A DNA stretch of 46,271 bases from Bacteroidaceae bacterium (GTDB taxonomy: Bacteria > Bacteroidota > Bacteroidia > Bacteroidales > Bacteroidaceae). The DNA is taken from the NCBI GenBank assembly GCA_017647225.1, contig JAGCLA010000021.1:1-46271 (forward strand). Reading direction: 5' to 3'. The notes beneath the pieces were generated by a model. The model was not told the origin of the DNA. It made no database searches and saw only the letters and a list, made by a program, of their open reading frames with translations. Positions 1 through 9,347 of the stretch are shown one piece after another. The first letter of the stretch is position 1, and each line of letters opens with the position of its first letter. The translations under genes were made by a program, and so were the position numbers.

Positions 1-2
1 AC

Positions 3-1886
3 GGTGAGTACCTTATCAACGCACAGGGTGAGGACGTTGTAGCAGGTATCCGCACACCACAGCAGATTACAAAGATCGGTTCTCAGCGTTGGGCTGCATT
101 GCAGAACATCAGCGAAGAGGAGCGCGCTTCAAAGTATCCTTCAATGGAAGAGGCAATGCCTGAAATCTATAAGGAGCTTGACGCTATCCAGACACGCCTT
201 GAGGATCACTACAAAGATATGCAGGACATGGAGTTCACCGTTCAGGAGGGCAAAATGTGGTTCTTGCAGACACGTAACGGTAAGCGTACAGGTGCAGCGA
301 TGGTTAAGATCGCTATGGACCTCTACCGTGACGGCATCATCGATGACAAGACAGTTTTGAAGCGCATGGAGCCAGAGAAACTCAACGAGTTGCTCCACCC
401 AATTTTCGACACTGCCGCTCTTGCAAAGGCTAAGGTTATCGCTAACGGTCTTCCAGCATCTCCGGGTGCAGCTACAGGTCGTATCGTATTCTTCGCTGAT
501 GACGCTGAAAAGTGGAACGAAGATGGCGAAAAGGTAATCCTTGTTCGTATCGAAACATCTCCAGAAGACCTCGCAGGTATGGCTGCAGCACAGGGTATCC
601 TTACAGCTCGCGGTGGTATGACATCACACGCTGCCGTTGTTGCACGTGGTATGGGTAAGTGCTGTGTTTCTGGTGCAGGTACACTTGTTATCGACTATAA
701 GAAACGTACATTGGCTGTTGACGGCCTTGTATTCAACGAAGGTGATTATATCTCATTGAACGGTTCTACAGGTCAGGTTATCGAGGGTAAGGTTGAAACT
801 AAGGCTCCTGAGCTCAGCGGTGACTTTGCAGAACTCATGAACATCTGTGATAAATACGCACGCTTGGGCGTACGTACAAACGCTGATACTCCACACGATG
901 CACAGGTTGCACGCGACTTCGGTGCTATCGGTATCGGTCTTTGCCGTACAGAGCACATGTTCTTCGAGGGTGAGAAGATTAAGGCAATGCGCGAGATGAT
1001 TCTTGCTGAGACAATCAAGGAGCGTGAGGTTGCTCTTGCTAAGTTGTTGCCATATCAGAAGGCTGACTTCATCGGTATCTTCAAGGCAATGGAAGGCTTG
1101 CACGTAACTGTACGTTTGCTTGACCCACCTCTCCACGAGTTCGTACCACACGATGCTAAGGGCCAGCAGATGCTTGCTGAGGCAATGGGTAAGACTGTAG
1201 AGGCTGTTCAGCGTCGCGTTAAGTCACTCGAAGAGTTCAACCCAATGCTCGGTCACCGTGGTTGTCGTTTGGGTAACACATATCCTGAAATCACAAAGAT
1301 GCAGACAACAGCTATCCTTGGCGCTGCTCTTGAGTTGAAGAAGGAAGGCAAGGTTATCTACCCAGAAATCATGGTTCCACTCGTAGGTATCATCAACGAG
1401 TTCGAGGAGCAGAAGAATGCTATCGTTGAAGCAGCTGAAGCATTGTTCGCTGCAGAAGGCGACCGCGTAGAATACACAATCGGTACAATGATTGAGATTC
1501 CTCGTGCAGCTCTTACAGCAGACCAGATTGCACAGCAGGCTCAGTTCTTCTCATTCGGTACAAACGACTTGACACAGATGACCTTCGGTTACTCTCGTGA
1601 CGACGTTAACTCATTCTTGCCAATCTACTTGCGTAAGAAGATTTTGAAGAACGACCCATTCCAGGTACTCGACCAGACAGGTGTTGGTCAGCTCGTTGAG
1701 ATGGCTACATCTAAGGGCCGCAGCGTAAACCCAGAACTCAAGTGCGGTATCTGTGGTGAGCACGGTGGTGAGCCTGAGTCTGTTAAGTTCTGCCACAGAG
1801 TAGGTTTGAACTATGTATCATGTTCTCCATTCCGCGTGCCTATCGCACGTCTTGCAGCTGCTCAGGCTGCTGTTGAGGAGGCATAA
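3..1886 (+). CDS. ppdK: Pyruvate, phosphate dikinase, C-terminal part (5' end outside window)
   Basis: Cytosolic enzyme that interconverts pyruvate, ATP and Pi with PEP, AMP and PPi. The frame is open from base 3 and reads in with GEYLINAQGEDVVAGIRTPQ, typical of the nucleotide-binding domain, so the gene starts upstream; about 627 residues of the usual ~900 are seen. The swivelling phosphohistidine domain has GGMTSHAAVVARGMG (catalytic His codon at 627-629). The PEP/pyruvate TIM-barrel domain ends with CGICGEHGG, whose second Cys (codon 1752-1754) matches the family's catalytic acid. Codon use is strongly biased, as expected for a highly expressed central-metabolism gene. Nothing looks broken. 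A strong terminator follows directly, so it is probably transcribed alone or is last in its operon. Confidence 0.97.
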   Translation, partial: GEYLINAQGEDVVAGIRTPQQITKIGSQRWAALQNISEEERASKYPSMEEAMPEIYKELDAIQTRLEDHYKDMQDMEFTVQEGKMWFLQTRNGKRTGAAMVKIAMDLYRDGIIDDKTVLKRMEPEKLNELLHPIFDTAALAKAKVIANGLPASPGAATGRIVFFADDAEKWNEDGEKVILVRIETSPEDLAGMAAAQGILTARGGMTSHAAVVARGMGKCCVSGAGTLVIDYKKRTLAVDGLVFNEGDYISLNGSTGQVIEGKVETKAPELSGDFAELMNICDKYARLGVRTNADTPHDAQVARDFGAIGIGLCRTEHMFFEGEKIKAMREMILAETIKEREVALAKLLPYQKADFIGIFKAMEGLHVTVRLLDPPLHEFVPHDAKGQQMLAEAMGKTVEAVQRRVKSLEEFNPMLGHRGCRLGNTYPEITKMQTTAILGAALELKKEGKVIYPEIMVPLVGIINEFEEQKNAIVEAAEALFAAEGDRVEYTIGTMIEIPRAALTADQIAQQAQFFSFGTNDLTQMTFGYSRDDVNSFLPIYLRKKILKNDPFQVLDQTGVGQLVEMATSKGRSVNPELKCGICGEHGGEPESVKFCHRVGLNYVSCSPFRVPIARLAAAQAAVEEA

Positions 1887-1914
1887 TCAAAGGCTAATCC
1901 TTAAAATCAATAGA

Positions 1915-1945
1915 GCGGGCAGTGAATTCACTGCCCGCTTGTTTT
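1915..1945 (+). terminator. Rho-independent terminator of ppdK
   Basis: A perfect inverted repeat, GCGGGCAGTG - AATT - CACTGCCCGC (1915-1938), is followed by TTGTTTT. It lies 29 bp after the ppdK stop codon. Confidence 0.9.
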
Positions 1946-2041
1946 ATACTATATATGTACGCGCACACGCGCGCGGAAATATGTATGCACTACATTTAAC
2001 ACAATTTAACAAATGGGGGGGGTAATTTCAGGCCTTTTAAT

Positions 2042-2049
2042 TATATTTG
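2042..2049 (+). promoter_or_regulatory. Possible -7 box (TATATTTG) upstream of lipoprotein gene
   Basis: TATATTTG matches the Bacteroidota -7 consensus TAnnTTTG and lies 44 bp before the ATG at 2094. I see no convincing -33 TTTG at the right spacing. The stretch 1946-2041 otherwise holds only low-complexity sequence, including a run of eight G at about 2015-2022. Confidence 0.4.
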
Positions 2050-2093
2050 TTAACAATTACATATTAAACATCCATTAATTAAATACTACAAAT

Positions 2094-3416
2094 ATGAAAA
2101 AGAGTCTAAATTACCTGTTGGTATTAGCATTATCATTATCAACATCAATTTCTATATTAAGTTGTGATGGTTTCCTTGGTATTGGTGACAACGACGAAAA
2201 TACCGAAAACAATGGCGGTGGAAATGGTGAAGGAAACAACGAAGAAAACACCAATCAACCAGAAGCAGACAAAGAATATATTCAACAGATTGCCATTGAA
2301 TTTATGAATGAATTCAATGCTGACGATTTTGAAGGTATCTTGGATTTAGCAGAATATATAAACGAAGAATACACAGACAAGGTTGAAGCCGAAGAAGCCG
2401 AAGAATGGTTAGAAGACTATTTTGAGTCTATAAAAAGTATAATTGAGAACGAAAATACATATCCCATACACCGACACATATACACAGCAAGCAATAAAAC
2501 CGGAAAATGGGTCGTAGAAAACGATCGCTGGAAAAGATATGATTCTGAAAACCTTTCAATACATGTAAATGACCAAAACGGTGCTCCATGTGAAATTGCT
2601 TTAACAACAAGTGGAAATACCAAGAAAGTAAACTGTTATTACGATGAGAAATGGAATGATGAAGAGCAAAAAGTTGAATACAAAGAAGAAATTTGGATAG
2701 AAGTTCCAGAAAACGTAACAATTGTACTGAAACAAGACGGCAAGAAATTATTGGAAATTGTTGTTGAGACAGATTTATCATCAATGACAAGTCCAGACTG
2801 GAATTTGAGCTCCGACAAATACGATGTAAAAACAAGCGTATATTTTAACAATTATTCGTTTAGTACCGAAAACATCAAATACGAAAACAACAAAGAAGTA
2901 AAAGTTGACTTCACTTTCAGTCATGATAACAAAACATTATTGAGTGTAAGTGTTTCTGCAACTCCAAAAATCGACAATCTGCAAGCTGGATATGAAGATG
3001 ATGATTTCTTAAAAACATTAGAATCAGAAAACAACAGTATAACAATTGATATTCTGAATAAACTGAAAATAAAAGGCACATGCAACAGCTTTAGAAGTCT
3101 GATAGATGTACTATGCGAAAATTGGGACGAACATATAGACAGCAAAGTAAACAGATATATTGATATCAATGCATATCTGAACAATTCAAGTTCACCTACT
3201 GCAAAAATAGAATTTGAATGTTTTGAAAAAGATAACAGAGAAGAATATGATGACGATGCATATTATCTAGAACCAATTATCGTGTTCAATGACAATTCAA
3301 GATACAGCATTGAGGATTTCATTGAGGGAGAGGACTTCAAAAACATAATAGACACCTTTGAAACATTGTACAAAAATTTCGAAGATTTGATTTATGGTTA
3401 CAATTTCGATTTATAA
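2094..3416 (+). CDS. Acidic lipoprotein of unknown function
   Basis: A 440-residue protein that I do not recognise as a named family. It starts with a signal peptide and lipobox (ILSC, Cys24), then an Asp/Glu/Asn/Gly-rich linker to about residue 58, so it is probably a lipid-anchored surface or periplasmic protein. The rest is strongly acidic, rich in Glu, Asp, Asn and Tyr, with two roughly repeated beta-rich stretches and no transmembrane segment. It has its own candidate -7 box and is followed by a hairpin, so it is probably monocistronic. AT content is higher than in ppdK, consistent with accessory DNA. Lipoprotein status is well supported by the N terminus; function is unknown. Confidence 0.8.
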   Translation: MKKSLNYLLVLALSLSTSISILSCDGFLGIGDNDENTENNGGGNGEGNNEENTNQPEADKEYIQQIAIEFMNEFNADDFEGILDLAEYINEEYTDKVEAEEAEEWLEDYFESIKSIIENENTYPIHRHIYTASNKTGKWVVENDRWKRYDSENLSIHVNDQNGAPCEIALTTSGNTKKVNCYYDEKWNDEEQKVEYKEEIWIEVPENVTIVLKQDGKKLLEIVVETDLSSMTSPDWNLSSDKYDVKTSVYFNNYSFSTENIKYENNKEVKVDFTFSHDNKTLLSVSVSATPKIDNLQAGYEDDDFLKTLESENNSITIDILNKLKIKGTCNSFRSLIDVLCENWDEHIDSKVNRYIDINAYLNNSSSPTAKIEFECFEKDNREEYDDDAYYLEPIIVFNDNSRYSIEDFIEGEDFKNIIDTFETLYKNFEDLIYGYNFDL

Positions 3417-3439
3417 AATCGGAATGACTTACAAAAACA

Positions 3440-3470
3440 GAGGGCGTGTCTTTTTACAAGGCACACCCTC
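3440..3470 (+). terminator. Hairpin terminator after the acidic lipoprotein gene
   Basis: GAGGGCGTGTC (3440-3450) pairs with GCACACCCTC (3461-3470), allowing one G:U, around a loop containing TTTTTACAAG. There is no long U tract after it, so it could equally be a leader hairpin of the receptor gene that starts 11 bp later. Confidence 0.55.
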
Positions 3471-3481
3471 ATTAGTTTAGA

Positions 3482-5497
3482 ATGAAACACTGTTTAATAT
3501 CTTTTATAATAATGTTTTCGGTACAGGCATACTGTATCGAAAAAGACAGTGTATTGTCCAAAAGTCTTGAAGATATAGTCATTGTAAGCGAGAAAATATC
3601 TTCGCCTGTAAAGAACAGTGACACAAAAACCATTAAATTGGATATGGAGTTTATGCATAGCTTACCCAAAATTTTTGGAAACTCCGACCCACTACACTAC
3701 ACGCAGATGTTCCCGGGCATACAGACAAATGCTGAATACGATGCCGGACTACATATCCAAGGATGTGAAAATTCCCACAATCTTATATCAATAGAGGGAG
3801 TACCTGTTTACAATGCAGCGCACTTGCTGGGGTTCTTCTCTACATTCAATCCGTCTCATTTTTCAAGCATGTCCATCACAAAGAGTGCTACAGCAAGTGA
3901 CGGATACAGCCGTATTGGTGGTATAATGAACATGGAATTGCATGATAAAGTCCCTGAAAAAACAAATGGAGAGATTTCCGCAGGACTTATTTCAACTCAA
4001 GGTACAATACATATCCCGTTTGGACAAAAGGCGGTATTGTCAACTTCATTACGCGTATCTTATTTGAATATGCTTTACAGTTCTCTGCTAAAAATCAATG
4101 AAGGGGATTTGAAATACTCATTTGGCGACATCAACCTTACATATCTGCAAAAAATTGGAGAAAGACATACTCTGCATATCGATTTTTATTCAGGTATCGA
4201 CAATGCAAAGCTACATATTCCTACAAAAAACATATTTTCAGACAACAGGACCTCGTGGGGCAACATCCTCGGAGCTATACATTGGAATTACAAATTCTCT
4301 GAAGGAAACCTTAAGCAGAGTTTATATTTCACCGGGTACAGAAATAAACTGACCTTAAATGGGAATTATAAAATTGGGTTACCATCGGAAATTTATGACA
4401 TCGGCTACCGTTCAAAGGTTTTATTTAAGAATTTAGAAGCCGGTATTTCTGTAATAAGCCACAATATAACTCCACAAGCACCAATATACAACAATATCGC
4501 AATTGCGTCATACGACCATATTCAAAAGCAACATACAATAGAAAGTAGCATATATGCAGCATATAAAGGAAAATTCCTAAAAAATTTCCACTACGACATA
4601 TCCTTAAAGGGTGATTTATACAGTAACCTGAAAAATTACACACATACAGCCTTGAATCCGCACGCCATGCTTGCATACGAGACATGTAAAACAGGACGAA
4701 TAGAATTCAATTACACCCTTCAACACCAATACCTATTGAACTGTGGATTCACCACTCTTGGTATGCCTGTTGAATTCTGGATAAGTGCAGATGCAGACAA
4801 CAAACCACAACATGCACATAATTTTTCACTTGGTTACAGACGGGAAATTTTCAAAGGAAAGTATGAAATCAGCTTTGAAGCATATTATAAAATGCTATAT
4901 AATCAAATAGAATATAATGGCAACCCATTGGATATATTGAACAAATACTATTCGTTAAAAAACATCATAATAAAAGGCAACGGATATAACTATGGGGCAA
5001 ACATAATGCTCAATAAATTAACAGGAAAACTGACAGGTTGGATATCTTACTCTTATGGACGTGCATTGCGCAAGTTCGATATATACGGTAATAAGTGGTT
5101 CCCCGCCAATCATGAACGTATTCATGAGCTCAACATTGTTGCAGCATACAAGATAGGCAAGCGTTTCGATATTGGCGGAACATTCGCTTACGCATCAGGA
5201 ACACCTTTTACTGCTGTAAAATACGTATATCTGATGAACAACAATATAATAACAGAATACGGAGAACACAACAGCAACAGGCTGAAAGATTATATACGTT
5301 TGGACATTTCTGCCAACTACGACATTATCAAAAAGGAAAATAAAACTGCCGGCGTAAATATTTCAATATATAATGCACTTTGCAGAAAAAATGAAATCTA
5401 TTACGGACTAAAGTTAAACAATAATGGTTTTAGTTTCAGTAGCAGTTCGTTCTTGACAAATATACTCCCTTCAATAAGTTTTTATTACAAGTTCTAA
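3482..5497 (+). CDS. TonB-dependent outer-membrane receptor, short form
   Basis: A 671-residue protein with an N-terminal signal peptide, a plug-like region (about residues 50-165, including HIQGCENSHNLISIEGVPVY and a GGIMNMEL segment), then a long Tyr/Asn/Gly-rich beta-barrel region ending in the aromatic YYKF expected of an outer-membrane barrel. It lacks the ~100-residue carboxypeptidase-regulatory-like N-terminal domain of many Bacteroidota SusC-type receptors and is much shorter than SusC. The next gene, 8 bp downstream, encodes a DUF4249 lipoprotein, a common partner of such receptors. Substrate cannot be read from sequence; no SusD gene, glycosidase or sigma/anti-sigma pair is adjacent. 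Confidence 0.88.
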   Translation: MKHCLISFIIMFSVQAYCIEKDSVLSKSLEDIVIVSEKISSPVKNSDTKTIKLDMEFMHSLPKIFGNSDPLHYTQMFPGIQTNAEYDAGLHIQGCENSHNLISIEGVPVYNAAHLLGFFSTFNPSHFSSMSITKSATASDGYSRIGGIMNMELHDKVPEKTNGEISAGLISTQGTIHIPFGQKAVLSTSLRVSYLNMLYSSLLKINEGDLKYSFGDINLTYLQKIGERHTLHIDFYSGIDNAKLHIPTKNIFSDNRTSWGNILGAIHWNYKFSEGNLKQSLYFTGYRNKLTLNGNYKIGLPSEIYDIGYRSKVLFKNLEAGISVISHNITPQAPIYNNIAIASYDHIQKQHTIESSIYAAYKGKFLKNFHYDISLKGDLYSNLKNYTHTALNPHAMLAYETCKTGRIEFNYTLQHQYLLNCGFTTLGMPVEFWISADADNKPQHAHNFSLGYRREIFKGKYEISFEAYYKMLYNQIEYNGNPLDILNKYYSLKNIIIKGNGYNYGANIMLNKLTGKLTGWISYSYGRALRKFDIYGNKWFPANHERIHELNIVAAYKIGKRFDIGGTFAYASGTPFTAVKYVYLMNNNIITEYGEHNSNRLKDYIRLDISANYDIIKKENKTAGVNISIYNALCRKNEIYYGLKLNNNGFSFSSSSFLTNILPSISFYYKF

Positions 5498-5505
5498 AAA
5501 AAGGA

Positions 5506-6375
5506 ATGAGATATTTAATTACATTCATATCACTCGTTTTATTGTTTCTGTCACACTCCTGCACCGAGAACAAATTCATCAAGACAGAACCACAGATAGT
5601 TGTCGAAGGTTGGATTGATGCCGGTGGCTACCCTATTGTAATGCTTTCACAAATAGTTCCGGTTTCAGAGCAAGAGATAGGTTTCAATGAATTACAGGAT
5701 TATGTAATCCATTGGGGTAAGGTAACGATATCCGATGGCGAAAAAGAAGTTGTACTGACTGGTAAAAAGTCAGATGACTACTTTCCTCCATACATATACA
5801 CGACAAACAAGATACGTGGAGAGGCAGGTAAGACCTACTATCTGACTGCTGAATATAATAATTTTTATGCCACCGCAAAAACCACAATACCACCAATAGC
5901 AGAAGTTGAAGAATTCATAATTTCTTGTGAGAACGAAAAGTATTGTATCAATGCCGTAATCAATGATAACCCGAACGAAAGCAACTATTATAAATTCTTT
6001 ATGAAAATCGCAGAAAGGGACAGTTGCTACATATCATCAAACTATGCGGTAATAGACGATAAGAATTACACATTTCCATGCAGCATACCAATTGAACAAG
6101 GAAGAAATTTATTCTACGATAAAGATGTTGCATCGTATAATATAACAGAAAAGGACAGTTTATTTATAAAATTCGCACAGATTGATAGTGTATCATATAA
6201 TTTGTGGAACGATTATAAAAACATTCTGGAGTTGGGACAGAACTCATTCAGCAGATATTCAACCAGCATTCGTTCAAACATTTCCGGCGGCTTAGGATAT
6301 TGGATTGGATATGGTGCGACAGAATACCTGTTCAAGCCGTACAACCACGAGAATCCCGTAAAACTCGAGAAATAA
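5506..6375 (+). CDS. DUF4249-family lipoprotein, partner of TonB-dependent receptor
   Basis: A 289-residue protein with signal peptide and lipobox (SHSC, Cys19) followed by the motif IVVEGWIDAGGYPIVMLSQ, typical of DUF4249 proteins. It starts 8 bp after the TonB-dependent receptor stop, so the two are surely cotranscribed. Family members are lipoproteins that sit beside such receptors; a role as surface-exposed accessory or lid protein is inferred from that pairing and not shown here. The gene ends just before the convergent trmO, with stop codons only 5 bp apart and no clear terminator between them. Confidence 0.85.
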   Translation: MRYLITFISLVLLFLSHSCTENKFIKTEPQIVVEGWIDAGGYPIVMLSQIVPVSEQEIGFNELQDYVIHWGKVTISDGEKEVVLTGKKSDDYFPPYIYTTNKIRGEAGKTYYLTAEYNNFYATAKTTIPPIAEVEEFIISCENEKYCINAVINDNPNESNYYKFFMKIAERDSCYISSNYAVIDDKNYTFPCSIPIEQGRNLFYDKDVASYNITEKDSLFIKFAQIDSVSYNLWNDYKNILELGQNSFSRYSTSIRSNISGGLGYWIGYGATEYLFKPYNHENPVKLEK

Positions 6376-6380
6376 ATACC

Positions 6381-7064
6381 CTACAATTTCACAACCTCTA
6401 CCACACGGAGCAGGTTATCTCTTGAAACGGTAAATCGTATATCGTAACCGGCAAAAGGCATGCCATACACGCGTTCGGGGTCATTGTGATATTGAGGGCG
6501 CGGGTCAAGTTCAAGAATTTTACACAGGGCCTCATAATCAGCACTGTCAAAAACAGTTTTCAGTTCTTCGGGGAACACGACTTTGAGTTGTGTCCAACTA
6601 TTGCTGTCAACAAAACCGCAACGCACACCTGTATGCGCGTCACTATATTCGACATAAGGTTTTATATCGTAGATCGGTGTTCCGTCGGCAAGGTCGGCAC
6701 CTGCCACATGGAGCACAGCCCCGTTTACGCCATGTTCAACACCAAGCAGACGCACCGATGACAATCCAAGGCTGTTCGGACGGAACGGAGAGCGTGTTGC
6801 AAAGACTCCCATATACTCATTTCCGCCAAGCAACGGCGGACGGACAAGAGGATTCCACTCACCCTCTTTTTTCCCTTTCAAGGAGAATCCCCATATCAGC
6901 CACAAGAAATCGAAACCCTCTATTCCTCGCAAGGCATCGGCATTGCGGTAAGCAGGCTCAAAGATTATGGTTCCACGCAATTCGGGTACAATGCCACTCT
7001 GTCGTGGCACTCCGAACTTCGTATGAAGCGTTGTGTGGTAATATGCTATTGGCTCTATGTTCAT
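6381..7064 (-). CDS. trmO: tRNA (adenine(37)-N6)-methyltransferase TrmO (TsaA/YaeB family)
   Basis: Uses S-adenosylmethionine to N6-methylate t6A37 in certain threonine tRNAs in the cytosol. The 227-residue protein has the family signatures near the N terminus (IEPIAYYHT), the LRGIEGFDFLWLIWGF block, and the conserved GVFATRSPFRPNSLGLSSV motif, followed by LADGTPIYDIKPYVEYSDA. I chose the ATG at 7064 because homology begins at MNIEPIAYY; the frame extends 13 codons further upstream with no family similarity. It is divergent from the sialic acid operon, and a candidate promoter sits in the shared 153-bp gap. Confidence 0.93.
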   Translation of the reverse strand: MNIEPIAYYHTTLHTKFGVPRQSGIVPELRGTIIFEPAYRNADALRGIEGFDFLWLIWGFSLKGKKEGEWNPLVRPPLLGGNEYMGVFATRSPFRPNSLGLSSVRLLGVEHGVNGAVLHVAGADLADGTPIYDIKPYVEYSDAHTGVRCGFVDSNSWTQLKVVFPEELKTVFDSADYEALCKILELDPRPQYHNDPERVYGMPFAGYDIRFTVSRDNLLRVVEVVKL

Positions 7065-7084
7065 ATATTTTCTACGATTTGTCG

Positions 7085-7115
7085 CGAAGATAACAAAAAA
7101 CATTCCGAAATCAAT
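7085..7115 (-). promoter_or_regulatory. Candidate promoter of trmO
   Basis: On the minus strand ATTG (7112-7115) is followed after 19 nt by TATCTTCG (7085-7092), one mismatch from TAnnTTTG. The predicted start would be about 15-20 nt before the chosen ATG at 7064, which also argues against the longer frame. Confidence 0.5.
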
Positions 7116-7144
7116 TAAACTGCATTTTAGAATTATTAGACTAC

Positions 7145-7156
7145 CGCAAATTTGCG
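7145..7156. promoter_or_regulatory. 12-bp perfect palindrome, candidate operator of the sialic acid operon
   Basis: CGCAAATTTGCG is a perfect palindrome lying in the divergent trmO/nan gap and overlapping the -33 box of the predicted nan promoter. It is a plausible operator site, but its ligand and regulator are unknown and no regulator gene is adjacent. Confidence 0.35.
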
Positions 7157-7182
7157 TTTTTGATAATTTTAAGTTTCTTTTG
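7151..7182 (+). promoter_or_regulatory. Candidate promoter of the sialic acid operon
   Basis: TTTG (7151-7154), a 20-nt spacer, then TTCTTTTG (7175-7182), one mismatch from TAnnTTTG, about 36 nt before the ATG at 7218. Confidence 0.5.
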
Positions 7183-7217
7183 TAGAATTATTGAGTAAAT
7201 ACTATAACAGACATATT

Positions 7218-8135
7218 ATGGAAAAGATTATCGGCCTGATTGATGCCCCATTTACCCCTTTCTACGAGAACGGAGAAGTAAATTATGAACCAATTCCTGC
7301 ATACGCGCAGATGCTTGCCAAGAACGGCATGAAAGGCGTATTCATCAACGGTTCATCGGGCGAAGGTTACATGCTCACCGAAGAGGAGCGCATCAAACTC
7401 ACAGAAGCATGGGTTGCAGCTGCTCCCGAAGGCTTCAAGATTATTGTCCACGTAGGAAGCACATGTGTAAAGTCAAGCCGTCGCATGGCTGAACATGCAC
7501 AGAAGATGGGAGTATTCGGTATTGGAGCAATGGCACCCCCGTTCCCAAAAGTAGGACGTGTCGAAGAGCTCGTAAAATACTGCGAAGAGATAGCCTCTGC
7601 AGCACCTGAGTTGCCTTTCTATTTCTATCATATCCCCGCTTTCAACGGTGCGTTCCTGCCAATGGTAAAATTCCTCGAAGCGGTAGATGGCCGTATCCCC
7701 AACTTTGCCGGTATCAAATATACCTTCGAGAGCCTGTACGAATATAACCAATGCCGTTTGTATAAGAACGGCAAGTTCGACATGCTGCATGGCCAGGACG
7801 AAACAATTCTCCCTTGCCTTGCCATGGGCGGCGCACAAGGCGGCATAGGCGGAACAACCAACTACAACGGCTGTAACCTTGCCGGTATCATCGACGCTTG
7901 GAATGCCGGCGATATCGAAAAGGCACGTGAGTTGCAGAACTTCTCACAGGAGGTCATCAATGTCATCTGCCACTATCGCGGAAACATCGTTGGTGGTAAG
8001 CGCATCATGAAGCTCATTGGTCTTGACCTCGGCAAGAACCGTACTCCATTCCAGAACATGACCGACGAAGAAGAGGTAGCAATGCGCAAAGAACTTGAAG
8101 CAATAAACTTCTTCGAACGTTGCAACAAATTTTAA
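7218..8135 (+). CDS. nanL: N-acetylneuraminate lyase
   Basis: Cytosolic class I aldolase that splits N-acetylneuraminate into ManNAc and pyruvate. The 305-residue protein is a complete DHDPS/NAL-family TIM barrel: GSSGE at 45-49 (carboxylate binding), the catalytic Tyr in FYHIP (Tyr137) and the Schiff-base Lys in GIKYT (Lys167). The ATG at 7218 is used; an upstream TTG in frame at 7191 would add nine residues with no family similarity and lies close to the predicted promoter. The next gene is a RenBP-type epimerase 25 bp away, matching the lyase-epimerase order of the B. fragilis nanLET operon, so neuraminate rather than dihydrodipicolinate is the likely substrate. Confidence 0.93.
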   Translation: MEKIIGLIDAPFTPFYENGEVNYEPIPAYAQMLAKNGMKGVFINGSSGEGYMLTEEERIKLTEAWVAAAPEGFKIIVHVGSTCVKSSRRMAEHAQKMGVFGIGAMAPPFPKVGRVEELVKYCEEIASAAPELPFYFYHIPAFNGAFLPMVKFLEAVDGRIPNFAGIKYTFESLYEYNQCRLYKNGKFDMLHGQDETILPCLAMGGAQGGIGGTTNYNGCNLAGIIDAWNAGDIEKARELQNFSQEVINVICHYRGNIVGGKRIMKLIGLDLGKNRTPFQNMTDEEEVAMRKELEAINFFERCNKF

Positions 8136-8160
8136 TATACAATCCTAATAATTTCGCAAA

Positions 8161-9336
8161 ATGAATTGGAATGAATATTTGAACTGCTGGTCGCAGAAAT
8201 ACCGTGACGACCTTGTAAACGACATAATGCCTTTTTGGTTAAAGAATGGCCTTGACCGCGTGAACGGCGGTGTATATACCTGCGTTGACCGCGACGGCTC
8301 ACTTATAGACAGCACAAAGTCGGTTTGGTTTCAGGGACGTTTCGCATTTGTCTGCAGCTTCGCATACAACACCATAGAGAAAAACCCCGAATGGCTTGCT
8401 GCTGCAAAGAGCACTATCGACTTCATCGAGGCACATTGCTTTGACACCGACGGCAGAATGTATTTCGAAGTAATGGCCGACGGTACTCCCCTGCGCAAAC
8501 GCCGTTATGTATTCTCTGAAAGTTTCGCAGCCATAGCAATGGCAGAATATGCAAAGGCTTCGGGCAACATGGAGTATGCCGAAAAAGCACTTGCACTGTT
8601 CAAGGATATACGTAAGTTCGTTGCCACTCCGGGTTATATGGAGCCTAAATACCTTCCGGAATTGCAAGCCAAAGGACACTCGCTGGTAATGATTCTCATC
8701 AACACCGCATCACGCATACGAAACGTGATAAGCAACCCCGTGCTTGACCAACAAATAGACGAATCGATAGCTTCACTAAAGGATTTCATGAAACCCGAGT
8801 TCGAGGCACTGCTTGAAACAGTAGGCCCGAAAGGAGAGTTTATCGATACAATCAACGGCCGTCTTATCAACCCCGGCCACTGCATCGAGACAGCATGGTT
8901 CCTGCTCGAAGAGGCAAAACACCGTAATTGGGACAAGGAACTTACAGCACAGGCCCTTCAGATTCTCGACTGGTCATGGGAATGGGGCTGGGACAAGCAG
9001 TATGGCGGTATCATCAATTTCCGCGACTGCAAGAACCTGCCACCACAGGACTATTCACAAGACATGAAATTCTGGTGGCCACAGACAGAAGCTATCATTG
9101 CCACACTCTATGCCTATGAAGCAACCGGCGACGACAAATATCTTATCTGGCACAAGCAGATAAGCGAATGGACATACGCACACTTCCCCGATGCGGAGTG
9201 TGGCGAATGGTACGGCTATCTGCACCGCGACGGTACAGTGGCACAACCTGCTAAAGGAAATATCTTCAAAGGTCCTTTCCACATACCGCGTATGATGATA
9301 AAATCATTCGAATTGTGTAAGGAATTGACAAAATAA
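8161..9336 (+). CDS. nanE: N-acylglucosamine 2-epimerase (ManNAc/GlcNAc epimerase, RenBP/AGE family)
   Basis: Interconverts ManNAc and GlcNAc, so that ManNAc released by the upstream lyase can enter amino-sugar metabolism. The 391-residue protein has the length and (alpha/alpha)6-barrel signature features of the AGE family: VWFQGRFAFVCSFAYN near residue 56, NPGHCIETAWFLLEEAKHR near 238, KFWWPQTEAIIATLYAY near 303, and a terminal WYGYLHRDG-type motif, with Arg, His and Glu residues in the usual places. Bacteroidota use this family in place of the phosphorylating NanK/NanE route of enterobacteria. It is cotranscribed with nanL. Confidence 0.92.
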   Translation: MNWNEYLNCWSQKYRDDLVNDIMPFWLKNGLDRVNGGVYTCVDRDGSLIDSTKSVWFQGRFAFVCSFAYNTIEKNPEWLAAAKSTIDFIEAHCFDTDGRMYFEVMADGTPLRKRRYVFSESFAAIAMAEYAKASGNMEYAEKALALFKDIRKFVATPGYMEPKYLPELQAKGHSLVMILINTASRIRNVISNPVLDQQIDESIASLKDFMKPEFEALLETVGPKGEFIDTINGRLINPGHCIETAWFLLEEAKHRNWDKELTAQALQILDWSWEWGWDKQYGGIINFRDCKNLPPQDYSQDMKFWWPQTEAIIATLYAYEATGDDKYLIWHKQISEWTYAHFPDAECGEWYGYLHRDGTVAQPAKGNIFKGPFHIPRMMIKSFELCKELTK

Positions 9337-9347
9337 GGGTCCTACAC

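Noticed and set aside
753-1151. Long antisense open frame within ppdK
   Set aside because: It mirrors the strongly biased codon use of ppdK, has no recognisable domain and no promoter; similar antisense frames occur across other genes (for example 18579-19247 and 22183-22488).
2014-2022. Poly-G tract as a phase-variation switch
   Set aside because: It is a single run of eight G outside coding sequence, about 20 bp before a weak -7 box; possible promoter-spacing switch, but nothing else supports it.
6590-7093. 167-codon plus-strand frame opposite trmO
   Set aside because: The product is Arg/His-rich with no family pattern, while the minus-strand frame is a full TrmO.
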